From: Streptococcus suis
GTDB taxonomy: Bacteria; Bacillota; Bacilli; Lactobacillales; Streptococcaceae
DNA length: 64,000 bases
Reading direction: 5' to 3'
NCBI GenBank assembly: GCA_002831545.1
Contig: CP025095.1
Span: 1,364,001 to 1,428,000, forward strand
Made by a program: the position numbers and the translations under genes. The stretch's first letter is position 1, and the number at the start of each line of letters is the position of its first letter. Under the pieces are notes generated by a model, which worked only from the letters and a program-made list of their open reading frames with translations, was not told where the DNA came from and did not search any database. Positions 26,953 to 38,800 of the stretch are shown here, piece after piece.

Positions 26953-27465
26953 CTATTTCTCTCTTCTTTTATAGTTTTTTATGATGAAATCAACGGGGTT
27001 GGCTTCATCTTTTGGACGAAACTGTTCACTTTGTAGCTGGAATTTTTCCATTGGAAAAGTTTCTGGGAAGAAACTATCACCTTCAAATTGCCCCTGAATA
27101 TCTGTTACAATCAATTCTTCAATGTAGTGTGCAAAGGCAGTAAAAATTTGTCCACCACCAAGGACAAACAAGGTTCCTCCTTGTTGGTGGTGCCAGTCCA
27201 GAACTTCTTCAACACCATGTAGGACTGTGACCCGGTCACTCTCCGCTTGATAGCTTTTATCGGTGGTCAATACTAAGGTATGTCGATTTGGAAGTGCACG
27301 TTTTCCCATGCCATCAAAGGTTATACGTCCCATCACCATGGCATGACCACTTGTCGTTTCCTTAAAATGAGCCTGATCAGCTGGTAAAGACCAAGGTAGT
27401 TTATCTCCCTTTCCAATCAAACCATTTTCATCCTGAGCCCAAATTGCAACAATTTTCTTTGTCAT
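26953..27465 (-). CDS. folA: Dihydrofolate reductase
   Basis: A 170-aa DHFR reducing dihydrofolate with NADPH. IVAIWAQDENGLIGKGDKLPWSLPADQAHFKE carries the Trp-Ser-Leu-Pro and catalytic acidic region; VMGRITFDGMG and FVLGGGQIF are the nucleotide-binding segments. It is also the target of trimethoprim. It works with thyA, which lies upstream on the same strand 175 bp away across a gap with a hairpin. Confidence 0.97.
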   Translation of the reverse strand: MTKKIVAIWAQDENGLIGKGDKLPWSLPADQAHFKETTSGHAMVMGRITFDGMGKRALPNRHTLVLTTDKSYQAESDRVTVLHGVEEVLDWHHQQGGTLFVLGGGQIFTAFAHYIEELIVTDIQGQFEGDSFFPETFPMEKFQLQSEQFRPKDEANPVDFIIKNYKRREK

Positions 27466-27640
27466 TTTCTCTCACTTTCCGTCCTATCATTCTATCAAAA
27501 AAACATGAAAAATGCACTTACCAAGTAGGCCAAGCGCAAATTTTTATCATGCTGAAACTTTCACCGACACCTCAGAGATAGGGAAGATTCCGAGATTCGT
27601 AGAATGTGAATCTCGCTGGTGCTGGAAAGCCCCCCTCATC

Positions 27641-28480
27641 TTAAATCGCTAAATCGAATTTTAACTGCGGTTTAACTGGATTGTAGTCCACCAACTCAAA
27701 ATCTTCTGCTTTTATATCAAAGAAATTGGTACCGTCAGGAACATTTAAGACCAAACGTGGCTCAACTTCAGATGGTGTGCGACGGAGTAATTCTTCAGCC
27801 TGTTCAAACTGATTGTCATAGATGTGAAGATTGTTGATGAAATAGAAAAACTTCCCTACCTTCCAGCCAAAATGTTTAGCAATCATCATTTGAAGGGCTA
27901 CATACTGCATAGCGTTGATATGATGGGCTACCAACATATCATTTGACCGTTGAGTTAGAGTTGCATCCAGATAAATCTCCCCATCCACTCGCCGAACGTC
28001 AAACATGGTTTGAAAGGCACATGGCAAAAGACCCGCGGATTGGTCAAATGCTTCATAATCCCACAAAGAAATCACATTGCGACGGTTCCATGGATTTTCT
28101 TCCAAGTGCTTGAGGATTTTTGAAATGATGTCATGCTTTTTCACGATAGCACCATAACGTTCACCGATTGTGCCTGTTCCTTCAACTTCCCAATCATTCC
28201 AATACTGGACACCGTATTTTTCCTGTAAAACCGACAAATCATTGGTCTGGTCTTGGTAAATCCAGAGAATTTCCTTGATGGCCGACTTAATTGGAATAGG
28301 TCTAAGTGTTGTAATAGGAAACTCGCCCTTGGCCAAATCATACTCAGCAAAGGAACCAGTAATATACTTAGAATTAGCAACGTTTCCATCCTTGTAACGT
28401 GGGCGAGCATTTTCTGAAAAAACGCCCTCTTCCATAATCTTACGAATGTTTTCTTTAAAAATAATATCTGCTTTAGTCAT
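27641..28480 (-). CDS. thyA: Thymidylate synthase
   Basis: A 279-aa ThyA making dTMP from dUMP with methylene-THF. Signatures: [23 protein letters not shown], the catalytic Cys in [36 protein letters not shown] and NLHIYDNQ. The ATG at 28480 lies exactly 6 nt after an extended -10 (TGCTATACT) and has no Shine-Dalgarno, so the mRNA is predicted to be leaderless. Confidence 0.97.
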   Translation of the reverse strand: MTKADIIFKENIRKIMEEGVFSENARPRYKDGNVANSKYITGSFAEYDLAKGEFPITTLRPIPIKSAIKEILWIYQDQTNDLSVLQEKYGVQYWNDWEVEGTGTIGERYGAIVKKHDIISKILKHLEENPWNRRNVISLWDYEAFDQSAGLLPCAFQTMFDVRRVDGEIYLDATLTQRSNDMLVAHHINAMQYVALQMMIAKHFGWKVGKFFYFINNLHIYDNQFEQAEELLRRTPSEVEPRLVLNVPDGTNFFDIKAEDFELVDYNPVKPQLKFDLAI

Positions 28481-28494
28481 GGTCTTAGTATAGC
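28481..28494 (-). promoter_or_regulatory. Extended -10 promoter of thyA, leaderless arrangement
   Basis: Reading the minus strand, TGC then TATACT (28492-28487), 6 nt (AAGACC), ATG 28480. Any -35 is weak; the upstream gene's terminator lies where it would be. Confidence 0.6.
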
Positions 28495-28503
28495 AAATTC
28501 TAG

Positions 28504-28532
28504 CAAAAAACTCCAGTTTTGCACCGGAGTTC
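28504..28532 (-). terminator. Terminator between small membrane gene and thyA
   Basis: On the minus strand GAACTCC pairs with GGAGTTT and is followed by a T-run. Confidence 0.75.
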
Positions 28533-28841
28533 TCATTTGAAAAAGAATGAATAAAAATTAAGGTGGAACAAACCAGATAGGGCAGTTATTAGGCTGAACA
28601 ATATAAAATACAAAGCAACCAAGAGAACACTCAACAATATCTGACGAACATTTTTAGTGTAAATAGCTGTTGGTAAGCTGGCTAGTCCGAAAAATGGAAT
28701 GATGAAAAATGTTAGTTTAAAATTCACATTTACAATATCAAACCATTGCCCTATTGGCAAAAATAGCATGACGAAGAGAAAAAATGCGATACCATACAAA
28801 ACTAGATTTAATCTTTTTAGTAAAGTCAGGTTCATAACCAC
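28533..28841 (-). CDS. Three-helix membrane protein of unknown function
   Basis: A 102-aa hydrophobic protein with three or four predicted membrane segments (about 12-29, 41-58 and 66-98). It follows a similar small membrane protein gene (28847-29125) by 5 bp, so both are co-transcribed. Neither has a motif I recognise; similar size and topology suggest a paired membrane complex or paralogues. Confidence 0.65.
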   Translation of the reverse strand: MVMNLTLLKRLNLVLYGIAFFLFVMLFLPIGQWFDIVNVNFKLTFFIIPFFGLASLPTAIYTKNVRQILLSVLLVALYFILFSLITALSGLFHLNFYSFFFK

Positions 28842-28846
28842 TCCTT

Positions 28847-29125
28847 CTAGGGGCCAAATATAAAGTAGCCAATACCGAATATCAGAGGAAATGAAATCAT
28901 TAAGAAGATACTAATCAAACCAGTCCACAATTTTTTATAATAGATAGACAGTATAAGAATTAGAGCTCCCAGTAGAGGGAGAATCAACATGGTTGCTACG
29001 TTTCCCCAGCTGGACGGGAAAAACCAGTCACGAATCCAGTAATCAAGGAAAAAGGCAGACAGTAAAATCAAAAGCCCGACTATAGTTAGATAGTCAATTA
29101 GTTTAGGCATACTTACTTGTTTCAT
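28847..29125 (-). CDS. Small membrane protein of unknown function
   Basis: A 92-aa protein with three hydrophobic segments (LIDYLTIVGLLILLSAFFLDYWI, MLILPLLGALILILSIYY, GLISIFLMISFPLIFGIGYFIF). Start at 29125 (MKQVSMPKL) is chosen for AAAGGAGTG upstream; an ATG 16 codons earlier lacks a good RBS. First gene of a two-gene unit with 28533-28841. Confidence 0.65.
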   Translation of the reverse strand: MKQVSMPKLIDYLTIVGLLILLSAFFLDYWIRDWFFPSSWGNVATMLILPLLGALILILSIYYKKLWTGLISIFLMISFPLIFGIGYFIFGP

Positions 29126-29220
29126 ACACCAACACTCCTTTCTCTTTTCACTATTATTGTACCCTTTTATCAACCGAATTTCAATATATGTATATAAAGA
29201 AAGTGTGACAGCGGATTAGA

Positions 29221-29246
29221 AAAAAGCAGAGTTTCCCCTGCTTCAG
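29221..29246 (-). terminator. Terminator downstream of glucokinase
   Basis: On the minus strand AAGCAG pairs with CTGCTT and is followed by TTTTTT. Confidence 0.8.
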
Positions 29247-29249
29247 TTA

Positions 29250-30209
29250 TTATTTTAAGACAAGTGATGCTGCACCTAATACACCTGCATCATTACCACG
29301 TGTTGCCAAAACAATTTGTGTACTTTCCTTGATTTGTGGGAAGCTATTTTCAGCAAAGACCTTGCAAACGCCATCCAATAAGAACTCTCCTGCAGCTGAT
29401 ACACCGCCACCCAGAACGATGTAGGCTGGATTGAGGACTGCAGCAATGTTAGCACATGCCACACCTAAATACTCAGAGAAGTGACGGTAGACAATCAAAG
29501 CCAAATCATCACCTTCTTTTGCCAAATCAAAGACATCTTTAGCCGTTACGTCTTGCCCATCATCAATCATTTGTTTGAGTTTTGCATCGCCAGCGTATTG
29601 ATCAGCATAGCGACGGCTGAGGTTAACAATACCTGTCGCTGAAGCAACTGTTTCTAGACAACCTTTCTTACCACAAGTACATGCAAATGGCTCATCAAAG
29701 TCAACTGTGATATGACCTAATTCACCACCAGCACCTTTGACCCCACGAATCAAGTTTCCAGCAGCGATGACACCGCCACCAACACCTGTACCAAGCGTCA
29801 TAAAGACAACGTTGGGATTGTTATTACCAGCACCAACCCACTGCTCACCGAGAGCCGCTACGTTTGCATCATTGTCGATAAAGAATGGTAAACCAAGCGC
29901 AGATTCAAACTGATCTTTAACCAATTGCAAGGTCTTCCAGTTGAGGTTATAGGCACCGATAACCGTACCAGCTTCGCTATCAACGACACCAGGAGACCCC
30001 ATACCAACACCCAAAAAGTCATCTTTTGTCAAACCATGGGTTTCAAATCGCTGCTTGATACTGTCAATAATATCAGGAACAATATGACTTCCATCGTCTA
30101 ATATATTTGTCTTGATAGACCATTTTTCTTGAATTTCTCCCTCAGTAGTCAAGATGGCCAATTTAACAGAAGTTCCCCCAAGGTCAATACCAATAATTTT
30201 TTTAGACAT
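29250..30209 (-). CDS. glk: Glucokinase (ROK family)
   Basis: A 319-aa ROK glucokinase. ATP-binding IGIDLGGTSVKLAIL at the N-terminus; GVGMGSPGVVD; the catalytic FIDNDANVAALGEQWVGAG; and the ROK zinc motif GELGHITVDFDEPFACTCGKKGCLET. ATG 30209 is chosen with GAGGTGATGATT upstream; earlier ATGs overlap the RBS. It phosphorylates intracellular glucose and may support carbon-catabolite signalling. Confidence 0.95.
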   Translation of the reverse strand: MSKKIIGIDLGGTSVKLAILTTEGEIQEKWSIKTNILDDGSHIVPDIIDSIKQRFETHGLTKDDFLGVGMGSPGVVDSEAGTVIGAYNLNWKTLQLVKDQFESALGLPFFIDNDANVAALGEQWVGAGNNNPNVVFMTLGTGVGGGVIAAGNLIRGVKGAGGELGHITVDFDEPFACTCGKKGCLETVASATGIVNLSRRYADQYAGDAKLKQMIDDGQDVTAKDVFDLAKEGDDLALIVYRHFSEYLGVACANIAAVLNPAYIVLGGGVSAAGEFLLDGVCKVFAENSFPQIKESTQIVLATRGNDAGVLGAASLVLK

Positions 30210-30302
30210 AATCATCACCTCAAATGTATTTTCTTTATTATAACATAATGCAAAGGTTTGCGTAAAGCCTTTTCAAAAAATTGAACGGATAAAAAATTTG
30301 CC

Positions 30303-30638
30303 CTAACGAAATAGATAGAGCAAAATTAAAAATTGAATATGTAAGATAAACCTTCCAATGGAAAAGAGCATAACTGTCGTAAAATTACTACCTTCTTTTG
30401 TTCCATTATAGAGAAAAAGAGTGGAGATGAAGGTAAAGCCCATAGCAAAGCCCAACATCTGCAAGTCGTGATAAGACTGACTATAAAAATACAAGGTGCT
30501 TGTCAGCAATATCATGGATAGGATAGTTAAAATCAAGCGCAATGTATTCATTTTTTTGGTCTTTAGATAGCTAAACAAAGCCGCTCCCAAGGTCACCAAA
30601 AGATAGATGACCATATAAGACATGACAAGAACTTTCAT
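30303..30638 (-). CDS. Membrane protein of unknown function after the ABC-F gene
   Basis: A 111-aa protein with four predicted membrane helices (about 6-24, 34-53, 60-77, 90-110). Its ATG follows the ABC-F stop directly, so it is the last gene of the DUF1149-degV-dapB-cca-abcF run. No family recognised. Confidence 0.65.
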   Translation of the reverse strand: MKVLVMSYMVIYLLVTLGAALFSYLKTKKMNTLRLILTILSMILLTSTLYFYSQSYHDLQMLGFAMGFTFISTLFLYNGTKEGSNFTTVMLFSIGRFILHIQFLILLYLFR

Positions 30639-32507
30639 CTAGCCCTCCAACTCGCTCAGATACTCATACCGCTCATATTTTTCCAAGAGCAGGTCGTTTT
30701 TCTCATCCAATTCCTTCTGCAAATCGGACAATTTTGTAAAATCACTACCACAGGTCAGCATTTCCGCCTCGATTGCCGCAATCCGCTCCTCCAAGCCAGC
30801 AATATCCTCTTCGATGGTTGCCCATTCCTGCTTCTCAAAGTAGGACATCCGCTTCTTGTTCTCTTTGATTTTCTCGGTTTTCTCCTTTGGTTTTTCCAAG
30901 GAAATGGCAGAGCTGGAAGCCAGAAAGGCCTTCTCATCCAGATAGTCTGTGTAGTTGCCAAAGAAGGTCTGAATGCCGCTATCTTCGAAAGCGAGGATTT
31001 TGGTCGCAACCTTGTCCAAGAAATAACGGTCGTGACTAACGGTAATGACTGGACCAGTAAAGCCCTGCAAGAAATGTTCCAAGACTGTCAGAGTCGCTAT
31101 GTCCAAGTCGTTGGTCGGCTCATCTAGTAAGAGAACATTGGGCCGTTGCAAGAGAATCTTCAGCAAATAAAGTCGCTTCTTCTCCCCGCCAGACAACTTT
31201 TCAATCAAGGTACCGTGGGTATTGCGTGGGAAGAGGAATTGCTCCAAGAGTTCTGCGATAGAAACCATACCAGAAGTCGTTTTTGCTTCTTCTGCTACTT
31301 CCTGCAAGAAATTGATGACCCGCTTGCTTTCGTCTAGTCCTTTAATTGTTTGCGAGAAGTAGCCGATACGGATGGTTTCACCAATATCTACCTTACCGCT
31401 GTCTGCCTGCAAATCACCTGCAATCAGATTGAGCAAAGTGGATTTTCCTTTTCCATTATCACCGACAATTCCTATGCGGTCCTTGTTTTGAATGAGCAGG
31501 TTAAAGTCTGCTAAAATGGGCTTGTCAGGATAGGAAAAGCTGACATTTTCAAAGTTAATGACTTTTTTGCCGATACGAGAGGTTTCAAAATTGATTTCCA
31601 GTTCGCTATCGTCTATCTTGTTGGCTAAATCGCCTTTGAGGTCATGGAAACGATTGATACGAGCCTGTTGCTTGGTAGCACGAGCTTGAGGTTGTCTGCG
31701 CATCCAAGCCAACTCTTGTTTGTAGAGCTGCTCTTTCTTATGGCGAAGGGCGGCATCTCGCTCGTCCTGTTCTGCCTTTAAGCGAACATAGTCCTGGTAA
31801 TTGCCCTGATATTCGGTTAAGCTGGCGCGGTCCAATTCAAAAATCCGTGTCGCCACATTGTCCAAGAAATAGCGATCGTGGGTAATAAAGAGAACAGACT
31901 TTTTAGTATTTTTCAAGAAAGTCGTCAACCACTCAATGGTATCAATGTCCAGGTGGTTAGTCGGTTCATCCAGCAAGAGCAAGTCAGCATTGCCAAGGAG
32001 GACTTGGGCCAATTGGACTCGTCTACGTAGACCCCCTGATAACTCAGCAACGGTTTTGTTGAGGTCTGTCAGACCAAGTTTTGACAGAACAGTCTTGACC
32101 TGGCTTTCAATCTCCCAAGCATTGAGAGAATCCATCTCAGCCATGACTTTCTCCAATCTTGCTTGACTGGCTTCATCGTAATGAGATAAGAGCAATTCGT
32201 ATTCACGAATCAGCTGGGTTTCACGAAGGTCAGATGAAAGAACGGTGTCTAAAACTGTCTTACTTTCATCAAAATCAGGTTCCTGTGTCAGATAGGCGAT
32301 TTTATAGGCGTTTTTAGTGCGAAAAGGCGACACGTCTCCGTCAAAACCGATGCGACCTGACAGAACATCCAACAAAGTCGTCTTTCCTGTACCATTGACC
32401 CCGATAATCCCGATTCGGTCGCCTTGGTGGATGATAAAGGAAAGGTCTGCAAAAACCGTCTTGTCCCCGACAGACTTGGTCAGGTGTTCAACGATAAAAT
32501 CACTCAT
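30639..32507 (-). CDS. ABC-F family ATPase (Uup-like)
   Basis: A 622-aa protein with two ABC domains and no membrane segments. Domain 1: Walker [10 protein letters not shown], signature [13 protein letters not shown], Walker [16 protein letters not shown] charged linker (about 235-300, [15 protein letters not shown]) follows. Domain 2: [36 protein letters not shown]-terminal coiled coil (about 560-620) is as in Uup, which binds DNA or ribosomes. ABC-F proteins act on ribosomes rather than transport. It overlaps cca by 8 nt. Confidence 0.92.
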   Translation of the reverse strand: MSDFIVEHLTKSVGDKTVFADLSFIIHQGDRIGIIGVNGTGKTTLLDVLSGRIGFDGDVSPFRTKNAYKIAYLTQEPDFDESKTVLDTVLSSDLRETQLIREYELLLSHYDEASQARLEKVMAEMDSLNAWEIESQVKTVLSKLGLTDLNKTVAELSGGLRRRVQLAQVLLGNADLLLLDEPTNHLDIDTIEWLTTFLKNTKKSVLFITHDRYFLDNVATRIFELDRASLTEYQGNYQDYVRLKAEQDERDAALRHKKEQLYKQELAWMRRQPQARATKQQARINRFHDLKGDLANKIDDSELEINFETSRIGKKVINFENVSFSYPDKPILADFNLLIQNKDRIGIVGDNGKGKSTLLNLIAGDLQADSGKVDIGETIRIGYFSQTIKGLDESKRVINFLQEVAEEAKTTSGMVSIAELLEQFLFPRNTHGTLIEKLSGGEKKRLYLLKILLQRPNVLLLDEPTNDLDIATLTVLEHFLQGFTGPVITVSHDRYFLDKVATKILAFEDSGIQTFFGNYTDYLDEKAFLASSSAISLEKPKEKTEKIKENKKRMSYFEKQEWATIEEDIAGLEERIAAIEAEMLTCGSDFTKLSDLQKELDEKNDLLLEKYERYEYLSELEG

Positions 32508-33711
32508 TCTCTAAGATTCCTTTCACAAATGTCATAATCGCTTGCTCTTCATTAGGCAAATTTCCCTCAACGATCTCATACTCAACCTGCTTGAGTAGAT
32601 TTCCCAAAACTGGACCTGGTTTGAGGTCAAATGCCTGCATCAGATGTCCTCCATTAACCACAATTTCATGCTTGTCATGGATGGTCAGGGATTGATCAAT
32701 GCAGTCAATTCCATCAAAATCCGTATCCAAGCCCTGTGCCTGACGGAGTTCCTCTACCAAGTACAAGAGGTCTTTGCCATACTTGAAACAGATTTGCTTG
32801 GTAACAGGTCCTGCTTGGCGAAGCTGATAAATCTCTACCAACTTGACCACGCTGCGTTGGAAATCATTGCTGGTTTTCCATTTTTTCAGGAAGGACTTGA
32901 TGTTATCAATACCTAGGCAGACAAAGAGCATGGCCCAAGCTTGTTCAGAAGTCGAAAAGCGAAATTCCTCTGTCAGACTTGTTAGCATGGTCTCTAATTC
33001 ATCACTTTTTCCAGCTAAATCAGGCAAGAAATCATAAGCCTTGGAATCAATCATAGCGCGCAAGCCTTTTCGCCAAAAATCCGCCATCAAGAGTTTATCA
33101 AACTCGATAAAACTGCGTTCTACAGAGATTTTTTCCAAGAGCGGTGCGGTTTCAACCATAGCTATAAATGTCGTCGGCTCAATCTCAAAGTCCAAGGTCG
33201 CTGCAAAGCGAAATCCACGCATGATACGGAGGGCATCTTCGTTGAAACGCTCAGCAGGGATGCCTACAGCACGCAGGATACGGTTTTCCAAGTCGGTCAT
33301 CCCATCAAAGAGGTCAATAATCTGTGCTTCTTCATCAAGGGCAAAAGCGTTGACCGTGAAGTCTCGGCGTTTGAGGTCCTCTTCCAAGGAACGCACAAAG
33401 GAAACCTGACTCGGCCTACGGAAGTCCACATACTCCTCCTCTGTCCGAAAGGTGGTAATTTCATACTCCTTTTTCCCCTCTAATACTAGCACCGTACCGT
33501 GTTCAATTCCGACATCAATAGTCCGTGAAAAGATTTGTTTCGTTTCCTGAGGGTAGCTGGATGTCGCAATATCGACATCATGAATAGGCCTACCGAGAAT
33601 GGCATCACGCACGGAGCCACCAACAAAGTAAGCCTCGTAACCAGCTGCTTTAATTTTCTCTAAAATCGGCAAAGCCTCCTGAAACTCAGAAGGCAGATTG
33701 TTTAATTTCAT
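32500..33711 (-). CDS. cca: CCA-adding tRNA nucleotidyltransferase
   Basis: A 403-aa class II nucleotidyltransferase adding CCA to tRNA 3' ends. Head motif [21 protein letters not shown] with the DxD metal ligands, [26 protein letters not shown]. It overlaps dapB by 4 nt (ATGA) and the ABC-F gene by 8 nt, giving a tight operon. Confidence 0.96.
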   Translation of the reverse strand: MKLNNLPSEFQEALPILEKIKAAGYEAYFVGGSVRDAILGRPIHDVDIATSSYPQETKQIFSRTIDVGIEHGTVLVLEGKKEYEITTFRTEEEYVDFRRPSQVSFVRSLEEDLKRRDFTVNAFALDEEAQIIDLFDGMTDLENRILRAVGIPAERFNEDALRIMRGFRFAATLDFEIEPTTFIAMVETAPLLEKISVERSFIEFDKLLMADFWRKGLRAMIDSKAYDFLPDLAGKSDELETMLTSLTEEFRFSTSEQAWAMLFVCLGIDNIKSFLKKWKTSNDFQRSVVKLVEIYQLRQAGPVTKQICFKYGKDLLYLVEELRQAQGLDTDFDGIDCIDQSLTIHDKHEIVVNGGHLMQAFDLKPGPVLGNLLKQVEYEIVEGNLPNEEQAIMTFVKGILENE

Positions 33712-34475
33712 AATAAGTGTTCCAAACCATAAACGAGTTGTGAGCGTTTGACTACCTCTTTAATGCCGAGATTGACACCGCCCATAAAGGAAATACGATC
33801 ATAAGAGTCATGACGAATGGTCAAGCCTTCACCTTGCGCACCAAAAATCACTTCCTGATGGGCAACAAGGCCTGGCAAGCGTACTGAGTGGATACGGAAG
33901 CCGTCAAATTCTGCACCGCGAGCGCCAGCAATCAGTTCTTCTTCATCCGCTGCACCTTGTGTCTGTGACTGACGGACTTGTGAAATGAGTTCGGCCGTTT
34001 TGACAGCAGTACCACTCGGTGCATCCTTCTTCTTATCGTGGTGTAATTCGATGATTTCAAGATTTGGGAAATACTTGGCTGCCTGTGCTGCAAATTGCAT
34101 GAGCAAGATAGCGCCAATAGCAAAGTTAGGAGCAATCAAGCCGCCCAAACCCTTCTCAGCAGATAAGGCAGTCAATTCCTCGATTTCTTCAGGGGTAAAT
34201 CCTGTCGTTCCAACCACAGGTGCGAAACCATTTTCCAAGGCAAAACGAGTATTTTCATAGGCAAATTTTGGCGTTGTAAAATCCACCCAGACATCAGCTT
34301 CTAGGCTGGCAACTTCTTCTTTGGTCTTGAAAACAGGAACACCATCTACTTCTGTTTCTGTCGCAAAGGGATCCACCAAGGCAGCCAGACTAAGTGCTGC
34401 GTCGCCTTTGACCATCTCAACAGCTGTTGAGCCCATTTTCCCTTTAAATCCTGCGATAATTACCTTAATTGTCAT
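33708..34475 (-). CDS. dapB: 4-hydroxy-tetrahydrodipicolinate reductase
   Basis: A 255-aa DapB of lysine/diaminopimelate synthesis. NAD(P)-binding [17 protein letters not shown] at the N-terminus, [27 protein letters not shown], and the substrate-binding [20 protein letters not shown]. It follows degV by 8 bp in the same direction. Confidence 0.96.
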   Translation of the reverse strand: MTIKVIIAGFKGKMGSTAVEMVKGDAALSLAALVDPFATETEVDGVPVFKTKEEVASLEADVWVDFTTPKFAYENTRFALENGFAPVVGTTGFTPEEIEELTALSAEKGLGGLIAPNFAIGAILLMQFAAQAAKYFPNLEIIELHHDKKKDAPSGTAVKTAELISQVRQSQTQGAADEEELIAGARGAEFDGFRIHSVRLPGLVAHQEVIFGAQGEGLTIRHDSYDRISFMGGVNLGIKEVVKRSQLVYGLEHLL

Positions 34476-34483
34476 GCAAACTC

Positions 34484-35335
34484 CTATTCAATAATGGGAG
34501 AAATACCAAAGGCCACTGCCCCTTCTCCCAAGTGTGTACCGATAACTGAACCAAATGACACGATTGGCCAATCGCTACCGACACCTGCTTCTTCCAATTG
34601 CTGTTTAAAGTTTTCAGCCTTTTCAGGTGCGTTGGCATGAATGATAGCAATCTGATATTGTCCTTCGGTCGTTTGTTCTTGGAGGATTTCCAAGAGGCGT
34701 TTAATGGCCTTTTTCTCAGTCCGCACTTTTTCATACACTTCAATCTTACCCTCACCTGTAAAATACAGAATCGGTTTGATGCTCAAGAGATTGCCTAACA
34801 AGGCTGCACCATTGGACAAGCGACCACCTTTTACCAAGTGATTGAGGTCATCGACCATGATAAAGGCTGTTGTCTTCCCAATTTCTTGGTCCAATTTCCC
34901 AGTAATTTCTTCAAAACTAAGTCCAGAGTCAGCCCATTTGAGAACATTTTCTACCATCATGCCTAAAGGAGCCGATGTGATTTTGGTATCTGGAAAGGCA
35001 ATGGTTAATCCTTCAAATTCATCAGCCAAATATTGAATATTTTGATAAAAACCTGAAATACCTGATGACAAGAATAAGCCAAGTGCGTGTGTATAGCCTT
35101 TATCTTTCAAGCCTCTAAGAATTTCTTCCAATTCCATCAAACTCGGTTGACTTGTTTTAGGTAATTCTTTCGATGAAGCCATTTTTTGATAAAACTCTTC
35201 AACCGTCAAATTTTGCCCTTCGATATAATTTTCCCCATCGATGCTGACTGGAATACTTAGGACAAACAGGTCATCCCGCTCAATACTTTGGACATTCAAA
35301 ACAGCCGATGAGTCAGTTATAACTGCTAATTTCAT
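34484..35335 (-). CDS. DegV family fatty-acid-binding protein
   Basis: A 283-aa DegV-fold protein: N-terminal [14 protein letters not shown], the loop [17 protein letters not shown], and [17 protein letters not shown], with Ser residues that contact a bound fatty-acid head group. Such proteins (FakB type) present fatty acids to FakA kinase, but DegV proteins without that proven role also exist. It lies 1 bp after the DUF1149 gene and 8 bp before dapB. Confidence 0.9.
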   Translation of the reverse strand: MKLAVITDSSAVLNVQSIERDDLFVLSIPVSIDGENYIEGQNLTVEEFYQKMASSKELPKTSQPSLMELEEILRGLKDKGYTHALGLFLSSGISGFYQNIQYLADEFEGLTIAFPDTKITSAPLGMMVENVLKWADSGLSFEEITGKLDQEIGKTTAFIMVDDLNHLVKGGRLSNGAALLGNLLSIKPILYFTGEGKIEVYEKVRTEKKAIKRLLEILQEQTTEGQYQIAIIHANAPEKAENFKQQLEEAGVGSDWPIVSFGSVIGTHLGEGAVAFGISPIIE

Positions 35336-35336
35336 A

Positions 35337-35711
35337 TTAAAACTCCAAATTCACTCCTGGTGCATCAAAGGCGATTTCAGTAACCTCATAAGTCATTCGT
35401 TTTAAAATGTCCAAAAGAGGCTCTACCAAAACACGTTTTTCCTCATCAGTAAATTCAGTTGGCTCTTCTACCAATCGATTTGGTAAGTGAACGGCCTGAC
35501 TCATGGCACCTGAAATCACAAAATGTTCTAGTACAATCATAAAGCGCAAAATGGTAATCATGGATGTTCGATTTTCCGCACGATTTTGCTCAATCAATTG
35601 AAAGTCAACTTTCAATTTTGTTTCCGGAATTCCGTTCTCTTTTTCCCACGCGTGATTGCGGGCATCAAAATGATACTGATTGACAAATTCTTTATCGCGA
35701 ATGATTTCCAT
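35337..35711 (-). CDS. DUF1149 family protein (SecB-like fold)
   Basis: A 124-aa acidic protein. DUF1149 proteins are found in streptococci directly upstream of degV-dapB-cca, as here, and are related to the SecB fold by family description. Features seen: [52 protein letters not shown] and an upstream TATAAT are visible, so it probably starts the operon. Function unknown. Confidence 0.85.
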   Translation of the reverse strand: MEIIRDKEFVNQYHFDARNHAWEKENGIPETKLKVDFQLIEQNRAENRTSMITILRFMIVLEHFVISGAMSQAVHLPNRLVEEPTEFTDEEKRVLVEPLLDILKRMTYEVTEIAFDAPGVNLEF

Positions 35712-35769
35712 TTCTAACTTCTCCTATAAACAATATTATGCATATTATACCATAATGTATTGAAGATTT

Positions 35770-35823
35770 AAAAAATAAAAGGAAGAAACCGAAAATATTA
35801 TCTTTCAATTTCTTCCCATTTTG
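35770..35823 (-). terminator. Terminator after the metallopeptidase gene
   Basis: On the minus strand GGGAAGAAA pairs with TTTCTTCC across an AT-rich loop and is followed by TTTTATTTT. Confidence 0.6.
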
Positions 35824-35842
35824 TATATAGAGCAGACTTCCA

Positions 35843-38800
35843 TCATTCTCCAAATATAGAGGAACTGAAACTATCTGTTAGCTTGACATAGGCTTTCAAA
35901 ATAGCATCTTTCAAACCTTGGCGATTAAATCCTGCTTGCTTATTCTTAGTGGCCTGATAATCTTTATCAACTGCCTCCGCCATCAGCCTACTCAGCGTTT
36001 CAATATTATCTATTGTCTCAGTCTGACCATTGAAGCTAATCGTGATGGCTTTCAGTCTATCCTTCTTATCCCAGCGCTCTTTGTACATAGCTTTTTTGAA
36101 GCTTGTATAATCCGCATATTGATTAGCAAATATTTTTTCAAAAATAAACTGATCGGATAATGGACGACCTGCCGCCTCTGCTTCCGCTTTTAGCTTGTCT
36201 GTTGCATAAGGAATAAAGCCTTCTTCCCAACCTTTTGCAGCAAGAAGTTCCAAGGCTGTCTTACGGAATTGTAAACCACCGACAGTACCACTATTATTTT
36301 GCAAGCCTGCATAAATCGGATAATAAAGCGGTACGAAATAATAGTTCTTCAAATTTTCACGCAAATAGTCTTGTTCCGGCAAAAGTGAGGATTTGGCAAC
36401 TAGTGCATGGTCAATCGCATCGTTGATAGTCGCAATATTCAGATTAGCCAGTTCCTCGTCACTTAATTTTCTAATACGGTCATGAGCGTTCTGATAGATA
36501 AGGGACTGATTGGTAGGTGCTTCAGTGGCTGGGACCAACTCTATTTTGTTAAAGAAGTAAGGATAGGCCTCTTTCCCCTTAGCAGCAATCGCTTCGATTT
36601 CAACCGCATCCAAGAGGTAGGTAACATCAAAGATTCCTTTTAGATAGGTTTGCAAATCCTCTTTTGTTTTGAAGCGACTACTTGAAACATTGTGTGGGGT
36701 ATTTGGACTATGTTCATTCATGAAATTAAATCCATAGTAATAAATACCTCCACCAGCTGATGACTGCAACAAGCCCATAGCATAGGATTCTGCATCTTGA
36801 CCAGGACGACGCTTATAACCATCCAACATGATAGTTTCATCATAGTTATGGACCAATTCATGGCTCAAGGTCGAATCACCTAAATCCGATAGCATGTCCC
36901 GATTTGAGAATTTTACAAAGGTTACTGTGTCTGAAAAGGCACTATCATTCGATTTTCTATGCCATTCATTCAAGGCACCTGCCAACTCCTGAACATAGCG
37001 GTATTCCTGGTCATACTTATCTGCCCAACGACGTTTATCAGTTTGGTCTTCAAATGCATTTGAATCCTTAATCCAGTAACCATCCCAAATTTCAGTTGAG
37101 CGTTGGATAAACTTGTCTCTCAGATTAGAATCTGCCATCTGATACCACATATCCAAAAAGTCACCTAATCGTTTTCCGTGTTTCGGTATCAGACTTGTCT
37201 GTACTGTCTTAACTTCTTGGTAGTATTGTTCCGGATTGGTCTTTTTCAAAGCCGTATCCACATATCTTCCATAACCACCAAAGGCTACTGTTGCCATTGA
37301 GCTCATTACGAAAATATCATCCTTCTCCTTGATATTCAGCAATGGCAAGTAGTATTTTTCATAGCGTGGAATACGTCCCAGATGACTATATAGACTGGTG
37401 TCAATGCTAGAGTTTGCATTAGATGGAATTTCATAAACAAAGGCATTGGTCGCTTCTTTAAACCACTTCCTTGAATCGGTTTCCCCCAAGAACAATTTCA
37501 TATTGTATTCCAAGAAATCACGAACTGTTCCAAGTTGACTAGAGAGTGCCCCAAAACGTTCTTTATGAATTTCTGCATTATTGGCAAGTGTTAATCTGTC
37601 AAAATACATATCTTCGTAGCCTTGTTGTGAAACATAATACTGATCTGTATCCTTGGTGATTTTATCTGTAAATGACTTCAACCAGCCTAGAGTATCTAAT
37701 TGACGCTTATAGAAATCCGCATGATGGAGCACAATATTCTTGATATTGGTATCTCCATATTTAATGCCATATAGCCTATTGAGGTAGGCAAGGGCGAACA
37801 TAATTTTTTCTTTATCTGCCAAGAATTCTTTTTTAATGACATCCCTGACAGCCTTGCTTGTGGTATCAACTACCTGTCTATTAGCCAGCAAACCTTTGAT
37901 ATGGAATTCGAGTTTGTCTTTGACTTCTGCAAAGGATTCATCTAAGTACAAGTCTTTTAGTTTGGCGTTCTTGTCTGTAGTTTGGATATGTAAGATGTCA
38001 GCCATCTCTTGGCTGTAAAGATCAACCTGAGAAAATGCTGTCACTAGTTCATCGATGAGACTGGTTTCCAGAGATAGTAATTGTTCTGGTGTATAGAGGA
38101 GTTGTTCACCTAAGCGGTATTCAACAACCTTGGTGTTACCGTACTCTCCCTTAAATACCAAAGGTAGAACTTCTGAAGTTCCATCTTCATAATGGATCAG
38201 TAATTTGGTCAAGGAAGCGTGTTGGTCATAGATATTTGTTGCTACTCCATCCTCATTCAAGGTCAGAACTGACTGGATAGGCTTGCTATAGAGATTACTT
38301 GCTTCATCAATCAAGTTACCATATTTAACAATAGTATTCCGGTCATAGAATGGCAACAACTTAGACGTGTTTTCATAGGCAGTTCTTCGTTTAGCCCGAG
38401 CATTTTGAACCTGGTTATAATCAATGGTCTGCACTGAATTCGACTGACTGTCGCTATTTTCCTGTTCTGTTGTGGTTGGTGTTGTTGGAATTCCCCATGC
38501 CTTGATTTTCTCTAGCACGGCTTCTTGAGAAAGGCTTGTAGACTGAATGGTAGGATTTGGTTGGCCTGCTGCATGACCTTCAACACTATACAGATTGCTT
38601 ATGGTGGACCCTACAGTTGCATAGGCATTTTGACCCGAAGCGATGATACCCCCATTGGTAACAGATGCACCTGTTGCTATATTATTCAAGACAGACATCC
38701 TAGCTGTACCTACAACACCTCCAGTATCAGCAGTTTCTGTCGCATGGATATTTCCAGTGACATAGGAATTTTTTATCACAGCACCTTGCGCGTTTGCTAC

